NCBI GenBank assembly: GCA_035499735.1
Contig: DATJYC010000049.1
Span: 152,886-216,885 of the forward strand
Origin: VBDM01 sp035499735
Lineage (GTDB): Bacteria; Pseudomonadota; Gammaproteobacteria; Burkholderiales; SG8-39
DNA: 64,000 nucleotides
Direction: 5' to 3'
Position numbers and translations under genes: made by a program. Shown here in pieces: positions 1 through 8,768 of the stretch (positions are counted from its first letter, which is position 1; each line of letters opens with the position of its first letter). Under the pieces are notes generated by a model. It was not told the DNA's origin. It made no database searches and worked only from the letters and a program-made list of their open reading frames with translations.

Positions 1-150
1 CTGCACTTCTCACGCGCGGATGCGCTCGCCTCGACGCGCAGCCTGCCGCCGCTCCCCATCCTGGGCATACCCGGATGGGAGCCCGCGAACGAGCGCGAGG
101 AGTACTACGACGACGCCTCGCAGTTCAGGCCGGGACGGGCAGGCCCCTAG
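1..150 (+). CDS. DUF3025 family protein, C-terminal end only
   Basis: The first 49 codons of the window form an open frame that ends at a TAG, so this is the 3-prime end of a gene starting outside the window. The residues include ILGIPGW, then a YYDD stretch and a final FRPGR. As I remember it, this is the usual ending of the DUF3025 family, whose function is unknown. Its stop overlaps by four bases the stop of the convergent gene on the other strand. The family call rests on a short tail and should be treated as likely rather than certain. Confidence 0.55.
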   Translation: MHFSRADALASTRSLPPLPILGIPGWEPANEREEYYDDASQFRPGRAGP

Positions 151-659
151 GGGAACGCGGGGAGCGTCGGCTCGATGCCGTGGTCAGTAGCCTCCGGATG
201 GCGGCGGTGGACCAGCTCCTGGATCTCGTCGATGCGCGAGGGCGGAACATCCACCATGAGCAGTATCTTGCCCGACTCGATTTCGCCGTGGAACGGCTTC
301 AGGCGCGAATTCGGTACCGACATCGCCACGAGGCTGGCAGCCCACGCTCCGAACACCGCCCCGATGACCGTGCCGATCAGCACCGTGACGAGCTGCAGCG
401 ATACGCCGTCGGGAGGAGTGAGGTAGATATAGATGCCGATCAGGAATCCGCCCAGGCCTCCGAGCACGAAGCCGACCTCGGCTCCGTGGACGGCGTCGGA
501 TTTCTGAAGGTAGCTCGCCTCATGCAGCTTTCCGAGGGACATGCCGCGGCGCGCGAGGAAATGCATGGCGGCGTCCTCAACGCGCGCGAGCAGCAGATCG
601 TTGGCCGTCTGAATCGCGCTGCCCAGATCGGGAAGCAGGAAGTACAGTCTGCGTCTCAT
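147..659 (-). CDS. Small inner-membrane protein, DUF1269-like
   Basis: A 170-residue protein of unknown function. Residues 1-55 are soluble and begin MRRRLYFLLPD, followed by a glycine-rich hydrophobic pair at about 60-80 and 88-112, then a soluble tail of about 60 residues. Glycine-zipper-like spacing (GGLGGFLIG, IGTVIGAVFG) suggests closely packed transmembrane helices. The N-terminal pattern recalls proteobacterial proteins often labelled DUF1269 or hypothetical membrane protein. It is convergent with the DUF3025 gene and divergent from rnpB, so it appears to be a single-gene unit. A weak ribosome site (aggagg, reading the minus strand near 664-669) supports the ATG at 659. Confidence 0.6.
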   Translation of the reverse strand: MRRRLYFLLPDLGSAIQTANDLLLARVEDAAMHFLARRGMSLGKLHEASYLQKSDAVHGAEVGFVLGGLGGFLIGIYIYLTPPDGVSLQLVTVLIGTVIGAVFGAWAASLVAMSVPNSRLKPFHGEIESGKILLMVDVPPSRIDEIQELVHRRHPEATDHGIEPTLPAFP

Positions 660-741
660 CGCGACCTCCTTTGAGCAAGACTGTCTGATCCTTCATACGC
701 CGCCCGGTTCCCGAAATCAAGCCCGATCGGTCCGGATGCGC

Positions 742-747
742 TAAAAT
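742..747 (+). promoter_or_regulatory. -10 hexamer of the rnpB promoter
   Basis: TAAAAT lies about seven bases before the expected 5-prime end of RNase P RNA. No convincing -35 hexamer is visible at 16-18 bases upstream. Confidence 0.4.
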
Positions 748-754
748 TGGGTGC

Positions 755-1042
755 GAAGTTGGCCAGACAGTCGCTGGTATGCGGCACCGCCAGAGGAAAG
801 TCCGGGCTCCGCAGAGCAGGGTGCTGGGTAACACCCAGGCGTCGCGAGACGACGATTAGGGCCACAGAGACGAGCCGGTTCAGTCCGGAGTGAAACGCGG
901 CAACCTCCACCCGGAGCAACATCAAATAGGCGGACAACGACGTGGCTCGCCGAGTCCGCGGGTAGATGGCTCGAGCCTCGGGGCAACCCGGGGCCTAGAG
1001 GAATGACTGTCCACGACAGAACCCGGCTTACCGGCCAACTTC
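755..1042 (+). ncRNA. rnpB: RNase P RNA component, class A
   Basis: The catalytic RNA of RNase P, which matures tRNA 5-prime ends. The 5-prime end gaagttggccagacagtcgc and the 3-prime end ccggcttaccggccaacttc pair to form P1 and P2-type closing helices. The conserved cores are present: gaggaaagtccgggctcc near 793, the ccacagagacgagcc block near 862, the aaacgcggcaacctccaccc block near 892, and gaggaatgactgtccacgac near 999, followed by acagaacccggctta. Length (about 288 bases) fits the gammaproteobacterial and betaproteobacterial bacterial A type. It stands alone between divergent and convergent protein genes. End points are judged from the closing helix and could be off by a few bases. Confidence 0.95.
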
Positions 1043-1082
1043 ACACTTTCTTCGCGCTGGCCGCTGCCGGCGCGATTTGCTT

Positions 1083-1448
1083 CTAGCCGACTGCGCGCTT
1101 CACCCACGCTGCGATCGCCGCGACGATCTCAGGTGCATCGCCCAGCGCGGGCGTCACACGGAACTCCGTGCCCGGGTGTTTGCGCGCGATCGCGGCGACT
1201 TTCCCGGGCAGATCGCGCTTGACGTGTCCGCCCTGGGCGAGGAACAGCGGCACGACCGTGACGGTCGTGTGGCCCTCGGCGGCGAGCATGCGCGCCGCCT
1301 CCTCCAGCGACGGCGTCATGATCTCGAGGAAAGCGAGCTCGGCTCGAGCGCCCTGCGATCGGAGCCGGTTAAGCACCTCCTCGAACGGCCGCGCCCATTC
1401 GGACTCGCGCGCGCCGTGAGCGAAGAGGATGACGGCGCTCGAAGACAT
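1083..1448 (-). CDS. Small CbiX-type sirohydrochlorin chelatase family protein
   Basis: A 121-residue protein of the short CbiX (CbiXS) class, which inserts cobalt or iron into sirohydrochlorin for cobalamin or siroheme synthesis. The two metal-site histidines are at His11 (FAHGARESEW) and His75 (LAQGGHVKRD), with acidic residues at LEIMTPSLEE around 41-50. The start is taken at the ATG before SSSAVILFAHG, because the much longer open frame upstream on this strand is only the antisense of the propeller and waaF genes. The short form normally works as a homodimer. It ends shortly after rnpB and points towards it. The metal cannot be told from sequence. Confidence 0.85.
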   Translation of the reverse strand: MSSSAVILFAHGARESEWARPFEEVLNRLRSQGARAELAFLEIMTPSLEEAARMLAAEGHTTVTVVPLFLAQGGHVKRDLPGKVAAIARKHPGTEFRVTPALGDAPEIVAAIAAWVKRAVG

Positions 1449-1556
1449 GCGAGGCAGCTTAGCGGTCGCCGGCCGCGCGGTCAAAAGGGCGCTATGGCCC
1501 CGTGGACCCGGGCGCGAGTGAGTGTACGATGGCGCTGGCGCCCCGCGCGACAGGCC

Positions 1557-2480
1557 ATGGACAGCATCATCCTCACCGCCAAGAACGACAAGCGCGTCGA
1601 GTTCTACGACGCGGCGACGCATCGCAGGACCGCGGCGCTCGACATGCCGGCGCCGGTGCACGAGCTCGCGCTGACGCCCGAGCGGGCGTACGGGACGGTC
1701 TACGGGGGCGGCGTGTTCGGCAAGAACAAGGACCCGGATCATCGCGTGGTGGTGATCGATCTCGCGGCGCGCGAGGTCGACGGCTTCATCGACGTCGGCG
1801 CCTACCTCGCGCCGCACGGGCTCATGTTCGGCGCGGATGGCCTGCTGTGGGTCACCGCGGAGCTGAGCAACGCCATCGTGGGCATCGACGTGACGCGGCG
1901 CAAGGTCGCCGCCGTCATCGACACCGGCGGCGCGGCGCACTGGCTGACGGTCTCCCCCGACGGCAGGCGCGCGTACGTCTCGCACAAGCAGACGCCCTGC
2001 CTCGCCGTCGTCGACCTGCTCGGCCTGCGCGTGGCCGGGCAGGTGGACATCCCGAACCGCTGCGAAGGCGTCGCGCTGTCGAGGGACGGCGCCCGCCTGT
2101 ACGTGGCCTCGCACGCCGCGGCGGAGCTGAACGTCATCGACACCCGCAGGGACAGGCTGATCCGGAGCGTCCGCGTCGAGGGTGGCGGCGAGGACAGAAC
2201 GCAGTTGCGCCGCGTGCGCATCTCCCCGGATCAGCGCTGGCTGCTGTTCTCGTCGCACCTCGACTGCAACGTGGCGGTCTTCAGTCTGCCCGATCTCGAG
2301 CAGACCGCGCTCGTCAAGGTCGGCAAGGCTCCGATGGGATTCGGATTTCCGGCGGTCGCGGACCGGGCGCTGGTGTGCAATCACGACGACGGCGTCGTGT
2401 CCATGCTCGACCTGTCCACCGGCACCGTCGCGGCTTCGTTCGCCAGCGGCGACGGCTGCGAGTTCGTCGAGTACTACTGA
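1557..2480 (+). CDS. YncE-like beta-propeller protein
   Basis: A 307-residue protein made of repeated propeller blades. Recurring patterns are visible: VVVIDLAAREVDGFIDVG, LTVSPDGRRAYVSHK, VALSRDGARLYVASH and VRISPDQRWLLFSSH. These match the YncE / cytochrome-d1-like propeller family. No signal peptide is visible at the chosen ATG (MDSIILTAKND), so it may be cytoplasmic, unlike many relatives. The frame is open further upstream, but that part overlaps the chelatase gene and its promoter and looks non-coding. The last seven bases overlap the convergent waaF stop. No enzymatic motif is visible, so the function is unknown. Confidence 0.7.
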   Translation: MDSIILTAKNDKRVEFYDAATHRRTAALDMPAPVHELALTPERAYGTVYGGGVFGKNKDPDHRVVVIDLAAREVDGFIDVGAYLAPHGLMFGADGLLWVTAELSNAIVGIDVTRRKVAAVIDTGGAAHWLTVSPDGRRAYVSHKQTPCLAVVDLLGLRVAGQVDIPNRCEGVALSRDGARLYVASHAAAELNVIDTRRDRLIRSVRVEGGGEDRTQLRRVRISPDQRWLLFSSHLDCNVAVFSLPDLEQTALVKVGKAPMGFGFPAVADRALVCNHDDGVVSMLDLSTGTVAASFASGDGCEFVEYY

Positions 2481-3478
2481 AGGGCCTCGATTTCCCTCGC
2501 CACGCGCTCGGGCAAGAGCTCGTTCATGCACTTGAAGTGGCCTAGAGGGCACTCGCGCGCATAGCACGGGCTGCACTCGATCCCGGTATTGACCAGTCGC
2601 GCTCTGCGCGACAGCGGCGGCGTATGCTCGGGGCTGGAGGACCCGTACAGCGCGACCACCGGGCGCCCTACCGCCGCTGCGACGTGCATGAGGCCCGAGT
2701 CGTTGCTCACCACGACCTCGGCGAGCGACATCAGGTCGATCGCGCTCCCGAGATCGGTCCTGCCGCAGAGGTTGACCGCGGCGCCCCTCGAGAGGTGGAC
2801 GATCAGCTCGCCGATCTCCGCGTCCTTGCCCGAACCGAACAGCCATACGGCGCGACCTCGCGCGGCGAGGGTGATCGCGAGCTCGGCGAAATGGCGCTCG
2901 GGCCAGCGCTTGGCCGGGCCGTACTCGGCCCCCGGACAGAAGGCGATGACGGGTTTCGAGGGGGAGAGACCCAGGCGCGCGAGCGCCTGAGCGAGATTCT
3001 CCGGATCGACACGCAGCTTAACGTCGGGCAGGGGCTTATTCACCGGCGCGCCCGGTGCTTCCGCGAGCTGCGCGTAGCGCTCGGACATGAGCGGCAGAGC
3101 CTTCTCGTCCAGCCGGTGCACGCGGTTGAGAAGGCCGTGGCGCAGTTCCCCGACGAATCCCGTCCGGACCGGGATGCCGGCGATAAAAGGGATCAGCGCG
3201 GACTTGAGGGTGTTGGGGAGAACGACGGCTTCGTCGTAGGCGCGCGGGCGCAGCGTCCGGGCGAGCCGCCAGCGCCGGGCCAGCCCGAGCTCGCCGTGCC
3301 CGAAGGGCGCATCGATCACTTCGCGGATCTCGGGCATCCTGCGCAGCACCGGCGCGGTCCAGCTCGGGGCGAGCGCGTCGAGGCTCGTCCCCGGGAGCCT
3401 TTGTCGCAGGCGCGCGAACAGCGGCTGGGCGAGGAGGGCGTCGCCGATCCAGTTCGGCGCGACGATGAGAATCTTCAC
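2474..3478 (-). CDS. waaF: ADP-heptose:LPS heptosyltransferase II
   Basis: A glycosyltransferase family 9 enzyme that adds the second L-glycero-D-manno-heptose to the inner core of lipopolysaccharide at the cytoplasmic face. The N-terminal APNWIGDAL (residues 7-15) is the heptosyltransferase II signature. The donor-site region is PGAEYGPAKRWP at about 182-193, and VSNDSGLMHVAAA is at 258-270. Length (334) is normal. A cysteine-rich stretch near the C terminus (CSPCYARECP) is common in this enzyme. It is the last gene of the minus-strand set ilvE, zinc-finger protein, waaF, with only six bases between it and the zinc-finger gene, so these three are probably cotranscribed. Confidence 0.92.
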   Translation of the reverse strand: MKILIVAPNWIGDALLAQPLFARLRQRLPGTSLDALAPSWTAPVLRRMPEIREVIDAPFGHGELGLARRWRLARTLRPRAYDEAVVLPNTLKSALIPFIAGIPVRTGFVGELRHGLLNRVHRLDEKALPLMSERYAQLAEAPGAPVNKPLPDVKLRVDPENLAQALARLGLSPSKPVIAFCPGAEYGPAKRWPERHFAELAITLAARGRAVWLFGSGKDAEIGELIVHLSRGAAVNLCGRTDLGSAIDLMSLAEVVVSNDSGLMHVAAAVGRPVVALYGSSSPEHTPPLSRRARLVNTGIECSPCYARECPLGHFKCMNELLPERVAREIEALQ

Positions 3479-3484
3479 CGGGCG

Positions 3485-3682
3485 CTAATGGCCCTTCGGC
3501 TTCCGGCCCTTGTAGACGTAGCGCGTGCCGCAATAGGGGCAGAGCATCTGGCCCGCCTTGGCGACGTCCAGGAATACTCGCGGGTGCATGCACCACACCG
3601 GCGATTTCGGCGTGGGGCAGTGAAGCGGTAGATCGGACTCGGTGACCTCGACGAGGCGGCCCGCCGGCTCGGTCGCCGCCAT
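3485..3682 (-). CDS. Zinc-finger protein, zf-CHCC family
   Basis: A 65-residue protein with a single metal site. Candidate ligands are Cys31 and His33 (WCMHPRVFLD) with Cys48 and Cys51 (LCPYCGTRY). An additional Cys22 lies in HCPTPKS. The pattern matches the zf-CHCC family related to the small NDUFS6-like zinc proteins, and it ends in a lysine-rich tail. Its start overlaps the ilvE stop as TGATG and waaF follows six bases later. In betaproteobacteria this protein is commonly found between ilvE and a heptosyltransferase gene. Its molecular role is not established. Confidence 0.85.
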   Translation of the reverse strand: MAATEPAGRLVEVTESDLPLHCPTPKSPVWCMHPRVFLDVAKAGQMLCPYCGTRYVYKGRKPKGH

Positions 3683-4641
3683 CAGGCCTTCTCTCTCGAG
3701 ACCTTTGCCGCCTTCTTCTCGGTGACCGGGGAGAGCCAGTCCTTGTGCTTCGCGACCCTGCCGGCCACGACGTCGAAGAAGAGCTTCTGTATCCTGGTGG
3801 TGACCGGTCCGCGCGCGCCCGAGCCGATCACGCGCCCGTCGAGCTCGCGGATCGGCGTTACTTCGGCGGCCGTGCCGGTGAAGAAGGCCTCGTCGGCGAT
3901 GTAGATGTCGTCGCGCGTGATACGGCGCGAGACGACCTCGTAGCCGAGCTCGTTCGCCAGCGTGATCACCGAGGCGCGCGTGATGCCGGACAGGGCGGAA
4001 GTCAACTCGGGCTCGTGCAGCTTGCCGTCCTTGACGATGAAGAGATTTTCTCCCGAACCTTCGGCGACGAAACCGTCGACGTCGAGCAGCAGTCCCTCGT
4101 CGTAGCCGTGCTGCGTCGCCTCGAGGTTTGCGAGGATGGAGTTCGGATAGGTTCCCGCCATCTTGGCGCGCGCCATGGTCACGTTGATGTGATGGCGCGC
4201 GTACGAGGAGGTCTTCACGCGGATGCCCTTCACGATCGCCTCCTGCCCCAGATACGCGCCCCAGGGCCAGGCTGCGATCGCGACGTGCACCGATGCGCCG
4301 ACCGGCGACACGCCCATCTTCTCCGAGCCGTAGAAGGCGATCGGGCGGATGTAGCAGGATTCGTGCTGGTTGGCCCGCACCACTTCCTTCTGCGCCTCCA
4401 CGAGAACTTCCCGCGTGTAGGGGATCTTCATCATGTAGATGTGCGCCGAGTTGAACAGCCTCTCAGTATGGTCGGCGAGCCTGAAGATGGCCGTCCCTTC
4501 GATGGTCTTGTAGGCGCGCACGCCCTCGAATACCGCGAGACCGTAGTGCAGCGAATGGGTGAGGACGTGGATCGTCGCGGAACGCCAAGGCACGAGCTTG
4601 CCGTCGTGCCAGATGAATCCGTCGCGATCGGCCATCGACAT
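3682..4641 (-). CDS. ilvE: Branched-chain amino acid aminotransferase
   Basis: A PLP-dependent fold-type IV aminotransferase catalysing the last step of valine, leucine and isoleucine synthesis with glutamate as donor. The catalytic lysine is Lys160 in TMARAKMAGTYPNS, and substrate and cofactor regions are visible at HYGLAVFEGVRAYKT (32-46), EGSGENLF, GITRASV and FTGTAAEVTPIRELDGR. Length (319) is normal. The start MSMADRDG may instead be the second Met. Translation is coupled to the zinc-finger gene through a TGATG junction. The ribosome site is a ggag near 4650. Confidence 0.95.
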   Translation of the reverse strand: MSMADRDGFIWHDGKLVPWRSATIHVLTHSLHYGLAVFEGVRAYKTIEGTAIFRLADHTERLFNSAHIYMMKIPYTREVLVEAQKEVVRANQHESCYIRPIAFYGSEKMGVSPVGASVHVAIAAWPWGAYLGQEAIVKGIRVKTSSYARHHINVTMARAKMAGTYPNSILANLEATQHGYDEGLLLDVDGFVAEGSGENLFIVKDGKLHEPELTSALSGITRASVITLANELGYEVVSRRITRDDIYIADEAFFTGTAAEVTPIRELDGRVIGSGARGPVTTRIQKLFFDVVAGRVAKHKDWLSPVTEKKAAKVSREKA

Positions 4642-4675
4642 GGGAAGATCTCCGGGAAGCCCTCGAGAAACGCCT

Positions 4676-4681
4676 ATTCTA
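4676..4681 (-). promoter_or_regulatory. Possible -10 of the ilvE operon
   Basis: TAGAAT read on the minus strand, about 35 bases before the ilvE start. The -35 region is poor, so this is only a candidate. Confidence 0.35.
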
Positions 4682-4785
4682 TCGGAAAGGCGCGCGGTAC
4701 CGCGGGCCGGCCCGAAAGGGCGGAAATGCGAAGAGCTTCAGCGGCTTGTCAGTATTTTTTCGGGGCGCGCGAGAGAGCTTGCGGG

Positions 4786-4791
4786 TAGAAT
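4786..4791 (+). promoter_or_regulatory. Possible -10 of the yhdP operon
   Basis: TAGAAT on the plus strand about 107 bases before the yhdP start, in the divergent ilvE-yhdP gap (4642-4898). No good -35 is visible. The gap holds no other gene that I can support. Confidence 0.35.
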
Positions 4792-4898
4792 GTTTCCATC
4801 GCTTGTGTCGTCGCGACGCGGTGCTATCGCGTTGATCCCTCGTCCGCCATGACCGGCCCGGTGCCGGGACCACATTCCCGGGCGGGCATGACCGAATC

Positions 4899-7800
4899 TT
4901 GAACCAGCCGCTTGAAAAACTAGAGCAGCTCGAGCACGCGATCGAGGAAACGATCGACGAGGCCATTCCGCCCAGGAGCGGCTGGGCGGTGGCCGCGCGC
5001 GTCGCCGCGTGGGCTCTCTTCGCGTTGTATCTGCTGTTCGCCGGGGTATTGCTGCTGCTTCGCTACTACGTCCTTCCCCAGGCGTCGCAACACCGGGGCG
5101 ACGTCGAGCGGATAGCGTCGCAGGCCCTCGGGCAGCGCATCACAGTCGGCTCCATCGACGCGGATTGGCAGGGCCTGCGCCCGGAGCTCCTTCTGGGAAA
5201 TGTGACCGTCTACGATCACGACGGCCGCGCCGCCCTGTCGCTGCCCGGAATCGAGGCGACCGTCGCCTGGAGCTCGCTGGTGGTCTGGGCCCCGAGATTC
5301 TATTCGCTCATATTCGAGCGGCCGCGGCTCGAGATTCGCCGCGACGAGGCCGGCAAGTTCCACGTTGCCGGAATCGAGCTGCACCCGGCCCAGGGGGGAG
5401 ACGTCGGCATCGCGCAGTGGGTGCTCTCGCAGCGCGAGATCACCATCCGCGACGCGAGCGTCAGCTGGGAGGACAAGCTCCGCGGAGCGCCTCCGCTCGA
5501 GCTGCATACGCTCAATTTCGTGCTGCGCAACGGCTTTCTCGGCCACCGCTTCGCCTTCAAGGCCAAGCCGCCCGCAGACCTCGCCTCGACGCTCGACGTG
5601 CGCGGCGACCTGAGCGGCGGGAATCTCGGCGACTGGGCGGCGTGGAGCGGGCGCTTGTACGCCGAGCTCGAATACGCCGACCTCGCGGTGTGGAGGCGCT
5701 GGGTGGACTATCCGATCGACATTCGCGCCGGCAAGGGTGGAGTGCGCGTATGGGTCGACCTCGACGGCAAGAGCCGCTCCGAGGCGACCGCCGACGTCGC
5801 GCTCTCCCAGGTCGCGGTCCGCCTCGCCAAGGACGCACCGGTGCTTGATCTGGACTATCTTCGCGGGCGCTTGGGGGCGAGCCAACGCGCGGCCAGGGGC
5901 TTCGAAGTGTCCGGCCGAAGGGTGATGCTGAGGACCGACTCCGGGATAGAAGTGCCGCCTGCGGATTTCCGGGTGCTCTGGGAGATGGCGGAAGGGGGCT
6001 CCACCGTCGGCGGCGAGGTCGAAGCCAACGCGATCGAACTCGCTCCGCTTGCCAAGCTCGCGGGCTACTTCCCCTTCTCGGGCGCCGTGCGCGAGCGCCT
6101 CACCGGAAGCGATCCCCGCGGCAGCATCCACAACCTCAAGGCCACCTGGACCGGCGAGCCAGACGATCCGCAGCATTTCGACGTGCGCGGAAGCTTCCGC
6201 AGGCTGGCGGTCCGGGCGCACGAGAAGATTCCGGGGATGTCGGGCCTGACGGGCAGGTTCGAAGCGAACGAGAAAGGCGGGAGCGTCGTTCTCGGCTCGG
6301 AGCGCGTGTCGTTCGAGCTGCCCGGGATCGTCGCCGACGGCGGTGCGCAGGTCGACACGCTGAGTGCGCAGATCACGTGGAATCTAGCGCCGGACCGCCT
6401 CGAGGTCGGCTTCGGCAACCTTTCCTTCTCCAACGCCGACGTGTCGGGAACGCTCTTCGGCAGTTTCTCGAAGCCGCGGGATGCGGGCGGGACGATCGAC
6501 CTCACGGGCAACTTTTCCCGCGTCGATGGCCGCGCCGTATACCGCTACATTCCGCGCCTGCCCCAGCCGGTGGTCGACTATTTGAAGGCGTCGATACGCG
6601 CCGGTCGCTCGAACGACCTCAAGCTGCGCCTCAAGGGCGCGCTCGCCCAGTTTCCCTTCGACGAGCCGGGCACCGGGACCTTTCAGATCATCGCCAAGGT
6701 CGCGGACGCGGATTTCCGCTACGCCGAGGGCTGGCCGGCGGCGACGGGCCTGACCGGCGACCTGATCTTCGAGGGCAAGGCGATGCGCATCCTCGCCTCG
6801 CGCGGCGAGCTGGCGGGCGTGCAGACGAGCAGCGTGCGGGCGACCATCCCGGACCTCTATCACGGAAACGCGCACGTGCTGCTCGAAGTGCGCGCCGAGG
6901 ATCAGACCGCCGACTTCCTTCGGTTTATCGCCGTGAGCCCGGTGACGGGGTTCCTCGACGGGGCGACCGAGGGGATGACGGCGAAGGGCCTGGGACGCCT
7001 GGAGCTCCAGCTCGACGTGCCGATCGGAAAGCCGGACGCGTTCAAGCTCTCCGGCGATTACCAGTTCGTCGAGAACGAGATAGCGGCCGGCGCCGATGCG
7101 CCGCCGTTCAGCGGTGTGAACGGGCAGATCCAGTTCACCGAGTCCGGCATCGCCGTGCGCAGCCTCACGGCCAAGATCCTCGGGGGGCCGGCCACGCTGT
7201 CGGTGGCGACCCGTGGAGACGGAACGATCGCAGTCAGCGCCCAGGGCACTGCGACCGCGCCGCAGATGCTCCACTTCTTCGGCGACAACCTGCTGCGCCA
7301 CGTGTCGGGCGCCGCGGCCTGGCAGGGCACGCTGACCGGAGGCCGCGGCAGGCCCGTGACCCTGGTCGTGCAATCGCAGCTCGTCGGGATCGCCGCGGAT
7401 CTGCCGCCTCCCCTGAGCAAGGCGGCGGTCGAGCCGATGCCGCTTCGCCTGGAGCGCGTGATCCCGGGCAGATCTCAAGGGGATTTGATCAAGGTTTGGC
7501 TGGGATCGGCGATCGAAGCGTATTTCCAGCGCAGGCGCGAGGGCGCGCAGTACGTCATGGAGCGCGGCGTGATCAGCGTGAATCAGCCGGCCGTGCTGCC
7601 CGACCGGGACGGCATGACGGTGACAGGCAGCCTGCCTTATGCGGACGCGGACCGGTGGCGCGCCCTTTTCGGGGGAAAGGACCCCACGGGCTCGTCGCTC
7701 TCCTCGGCGTTCGACCTCAAGATCGCGGAGCTGGATTTCGCTGGCCGGCGCCTGAACGACGTGGCGCTCAGGGCGGGCACGAGCGGCAACGTGTGGATCG

Positions 7801-8768
7801 CGAACGTGGCGTCGAAGGAGCTCGCCGGCGAGATCGCCTGGCGCCCCGAGGGTTTCGGGCGCCTGATCGCGCGCCTGAAGTATTTCAGCCTGCCCGATGC
7901 CACCCCGGGCAGGGAGGAGGAGCCGCCGCCGCGCGACCTGCCGGCGCTCGATATCATCGCCGACAAGCTGATCCTGGGCGGGAACGACCTCGGCAAGCTC
8001 GAGCTCGTCGCCGTCAACAAGGCGCTCGACTGGCGCATCGAGAAGCTCGTGCTGACTGGGCCGGAGAGCACGCTCACCGCGGATGGCGTGTGGCAGAGCT
8101 GGCGGCTCCAGCCCAAGTTCAACGTCAACATCACCGGGCTCGAGGTCAACGATATCGGACGGTACCTGGAGCGGATGGGGTATCCCAAGAGCATCGACGA
8201 GGGGCGTGCGACGCTGAAGGGCAACCTCAGCTGGGCGGGAAGTCCGCAATCCATCGATTATGCGACGCTGACCGGACACCTCGACCTGAGCGCCGAGAAA
8301 GGGCAGTTTCTGAAGGCGCAGCCTGGAGCAGGGCGGCTCGTCGGAATCCTCAGCGCGCCGCTCACGCTCGATTTCCGGGAGCTCCGGGACCGGGGGTTTG
8401 CTTTTGATTCTCTGGCGACCGGCGTGGATATCAGCAACGGTACCATGACCACCAAGGACTTCCGCATGAGCGGGCCCTCGGCGCAGGTGACCATGTCGGG
8501 GCGCGTCGACGTCGTCAACGAGACACAGGACTTGTACGCGCACGTCGAGCCATCGGTCGGCGAGAGCACGGCTCTGGTCGTCGCCGCCGTGGTCAACCCG
8601 GTCTGGGGCCTGGGTGCGCTGCTGCTGCAAAAGATACTCAAGAACCCCCTAGGGCAGGTGCTCTCCTTCGAGTACCATGTCACCGGAACCTGGGCCGAGC
8701 CGAAAGTCGATCGCCTCAAGGCGGACGTGCGCGCCGTGAGGGAAGCCCCCCAGCCCTCGCTACCATGA
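4899..8768 (+). CDS. yhdP: YhdP family AsmA-like protein
   Basis: A 1289-residue AsmA-like protein of the YhdP/TIGR02099 family. One N-terminal transmembrane anchor is visible at about residues 28-60 (hydrophobic run from VAARVAAW to LLLLRYYV), followed by a very long periplasmic repeat domain of beta strands (DUF3971 then AsmA-like C-terminal region near 1090-1270). In Escherichia coli, YhdP works with TamB and YdbH in moving phospholipids to the outer membrane. The start is a TTG, since no in-frame ATG lies near the expected N terminus. Its stop overlaps the next ATG (ATGA), so it is translationally coupled to the nitrilase gene, with tldD following. Confidence 0.88.
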   Translation: MNQPLEKLEQLEHAIEETIDEAIPPRSGWAVAARVAAWALFALYLLFAGVLLLLRYYVLPQASQHRGDVERIASQALGQRITVGSIDADWQGLRPELLLGNVTVYDHDGRAALSLPGIEATVAWSSLVVWAPRFYSLIFERPRLEIRRDEAGKFHVAGIELHPAQGGDVGIAQWVLSQREITIRDASVSWEDKLRGAPPLELHTLNFVLRNGFLGHRFAFKAKPPADLASTLDVRGDLSGGNLGDWAAWSGRLYAELEYADLAVWRRWVDYPIDIRAGKGGVRVWVDLDGKSRSEATADVALSQVAVRLAKDAPVLDLDYLRGRLGASQRAARGFEVSGRRVMLRTDSGIEVPPADFRVLWEMAEGGSTVGGEVEANAIELAPLAKLAGYFPFSGAVRERLTGSDPRGSIHNLKATWTGEPDDPQHFDVRGSFRRLAVRAHEKIPGMSGLTGRFEANEKGGSVVLGSERVSFELPGIVADGGAQVDTLSAQITWNLAPDRLEVGFGNLSFSNADVSGTLFGSFSKPRDAGGTIDLTGNFSRVDGRAVYRYIPRLPQPVVDYLKASIRAGRSNDLKLRLKGALAQFPFDEPGTGTFQIIAKVADADFRYAEGWPAATGLTGDLIFEGKAMRILASRGELAGVQTSSVRATIPDLYHGNAHVLLEVRAEDQTADFLRFIAVSPVTGFLDGATEGMTAKGLGRLELQLDVPIGKPDAFKLSGDYQFVENEIAAGADAPPFSGVNGQIQFTESGIAVRSLTAKILGGPATLSVATRGDGTIAVSAQGTATAPQMLHFFGDNLLRHVSGAAAWQGTLTGGRGRPVTLVVQSQLVGIAADLPPPLSKAAVEPMPLRLERVIPGRSQGDLIKVWLGSAIEAYFQRRREGAQYVMERGVISVNQPAVLPDRDGMTVTGSLPYADADRWRALFGGKDPTGSSLSSAFDLKIAELDFAGRRLNDVALRAGTSGNVWIANVASKELAGEIAWRPEGFGRLIARLKYFSLPDATPGREEEPPPRDLPALDIIADKLILGGNDLGKLELVAVNKALDWRIEKLVLTGPESTLTADGVWQSWRLQPKFNVNITGLEVNDIGRYLERMGYPKSIDEGRATLKGNLSWAGSPQSIDYATLTGHLDLSAEKGQFLKAQPGAGRLVGILSAPLTLDFRELRDRGFAFDSLATGVDISNGTMTTKDFRMSGPSAQVTMSGRVDVVNETQDLYAHVEPSVGESTALVVAAVVNPVWGLGALLLQKILKNPLGQVLSFEYHVTGTWAEPKVDRLKADVRAVREAPQPSLP

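Noticed and set aside
1083..2846. A 587-residue open frame on the minus strand
   Set aside because: Only its last 121 codons (1448-1083) are the CbiX-type gene. The rest is antisense to the propeller gene and to waaF in another frame, with typical high-GC shadow composition.
6384..8630. A 748-residue minus-strand frame and a 676-residue plus-strand frame over yhdP
   Set aside because: Both are shadows of yhdP in other frames; the yhdP frame has clear AsmA-type protein features.
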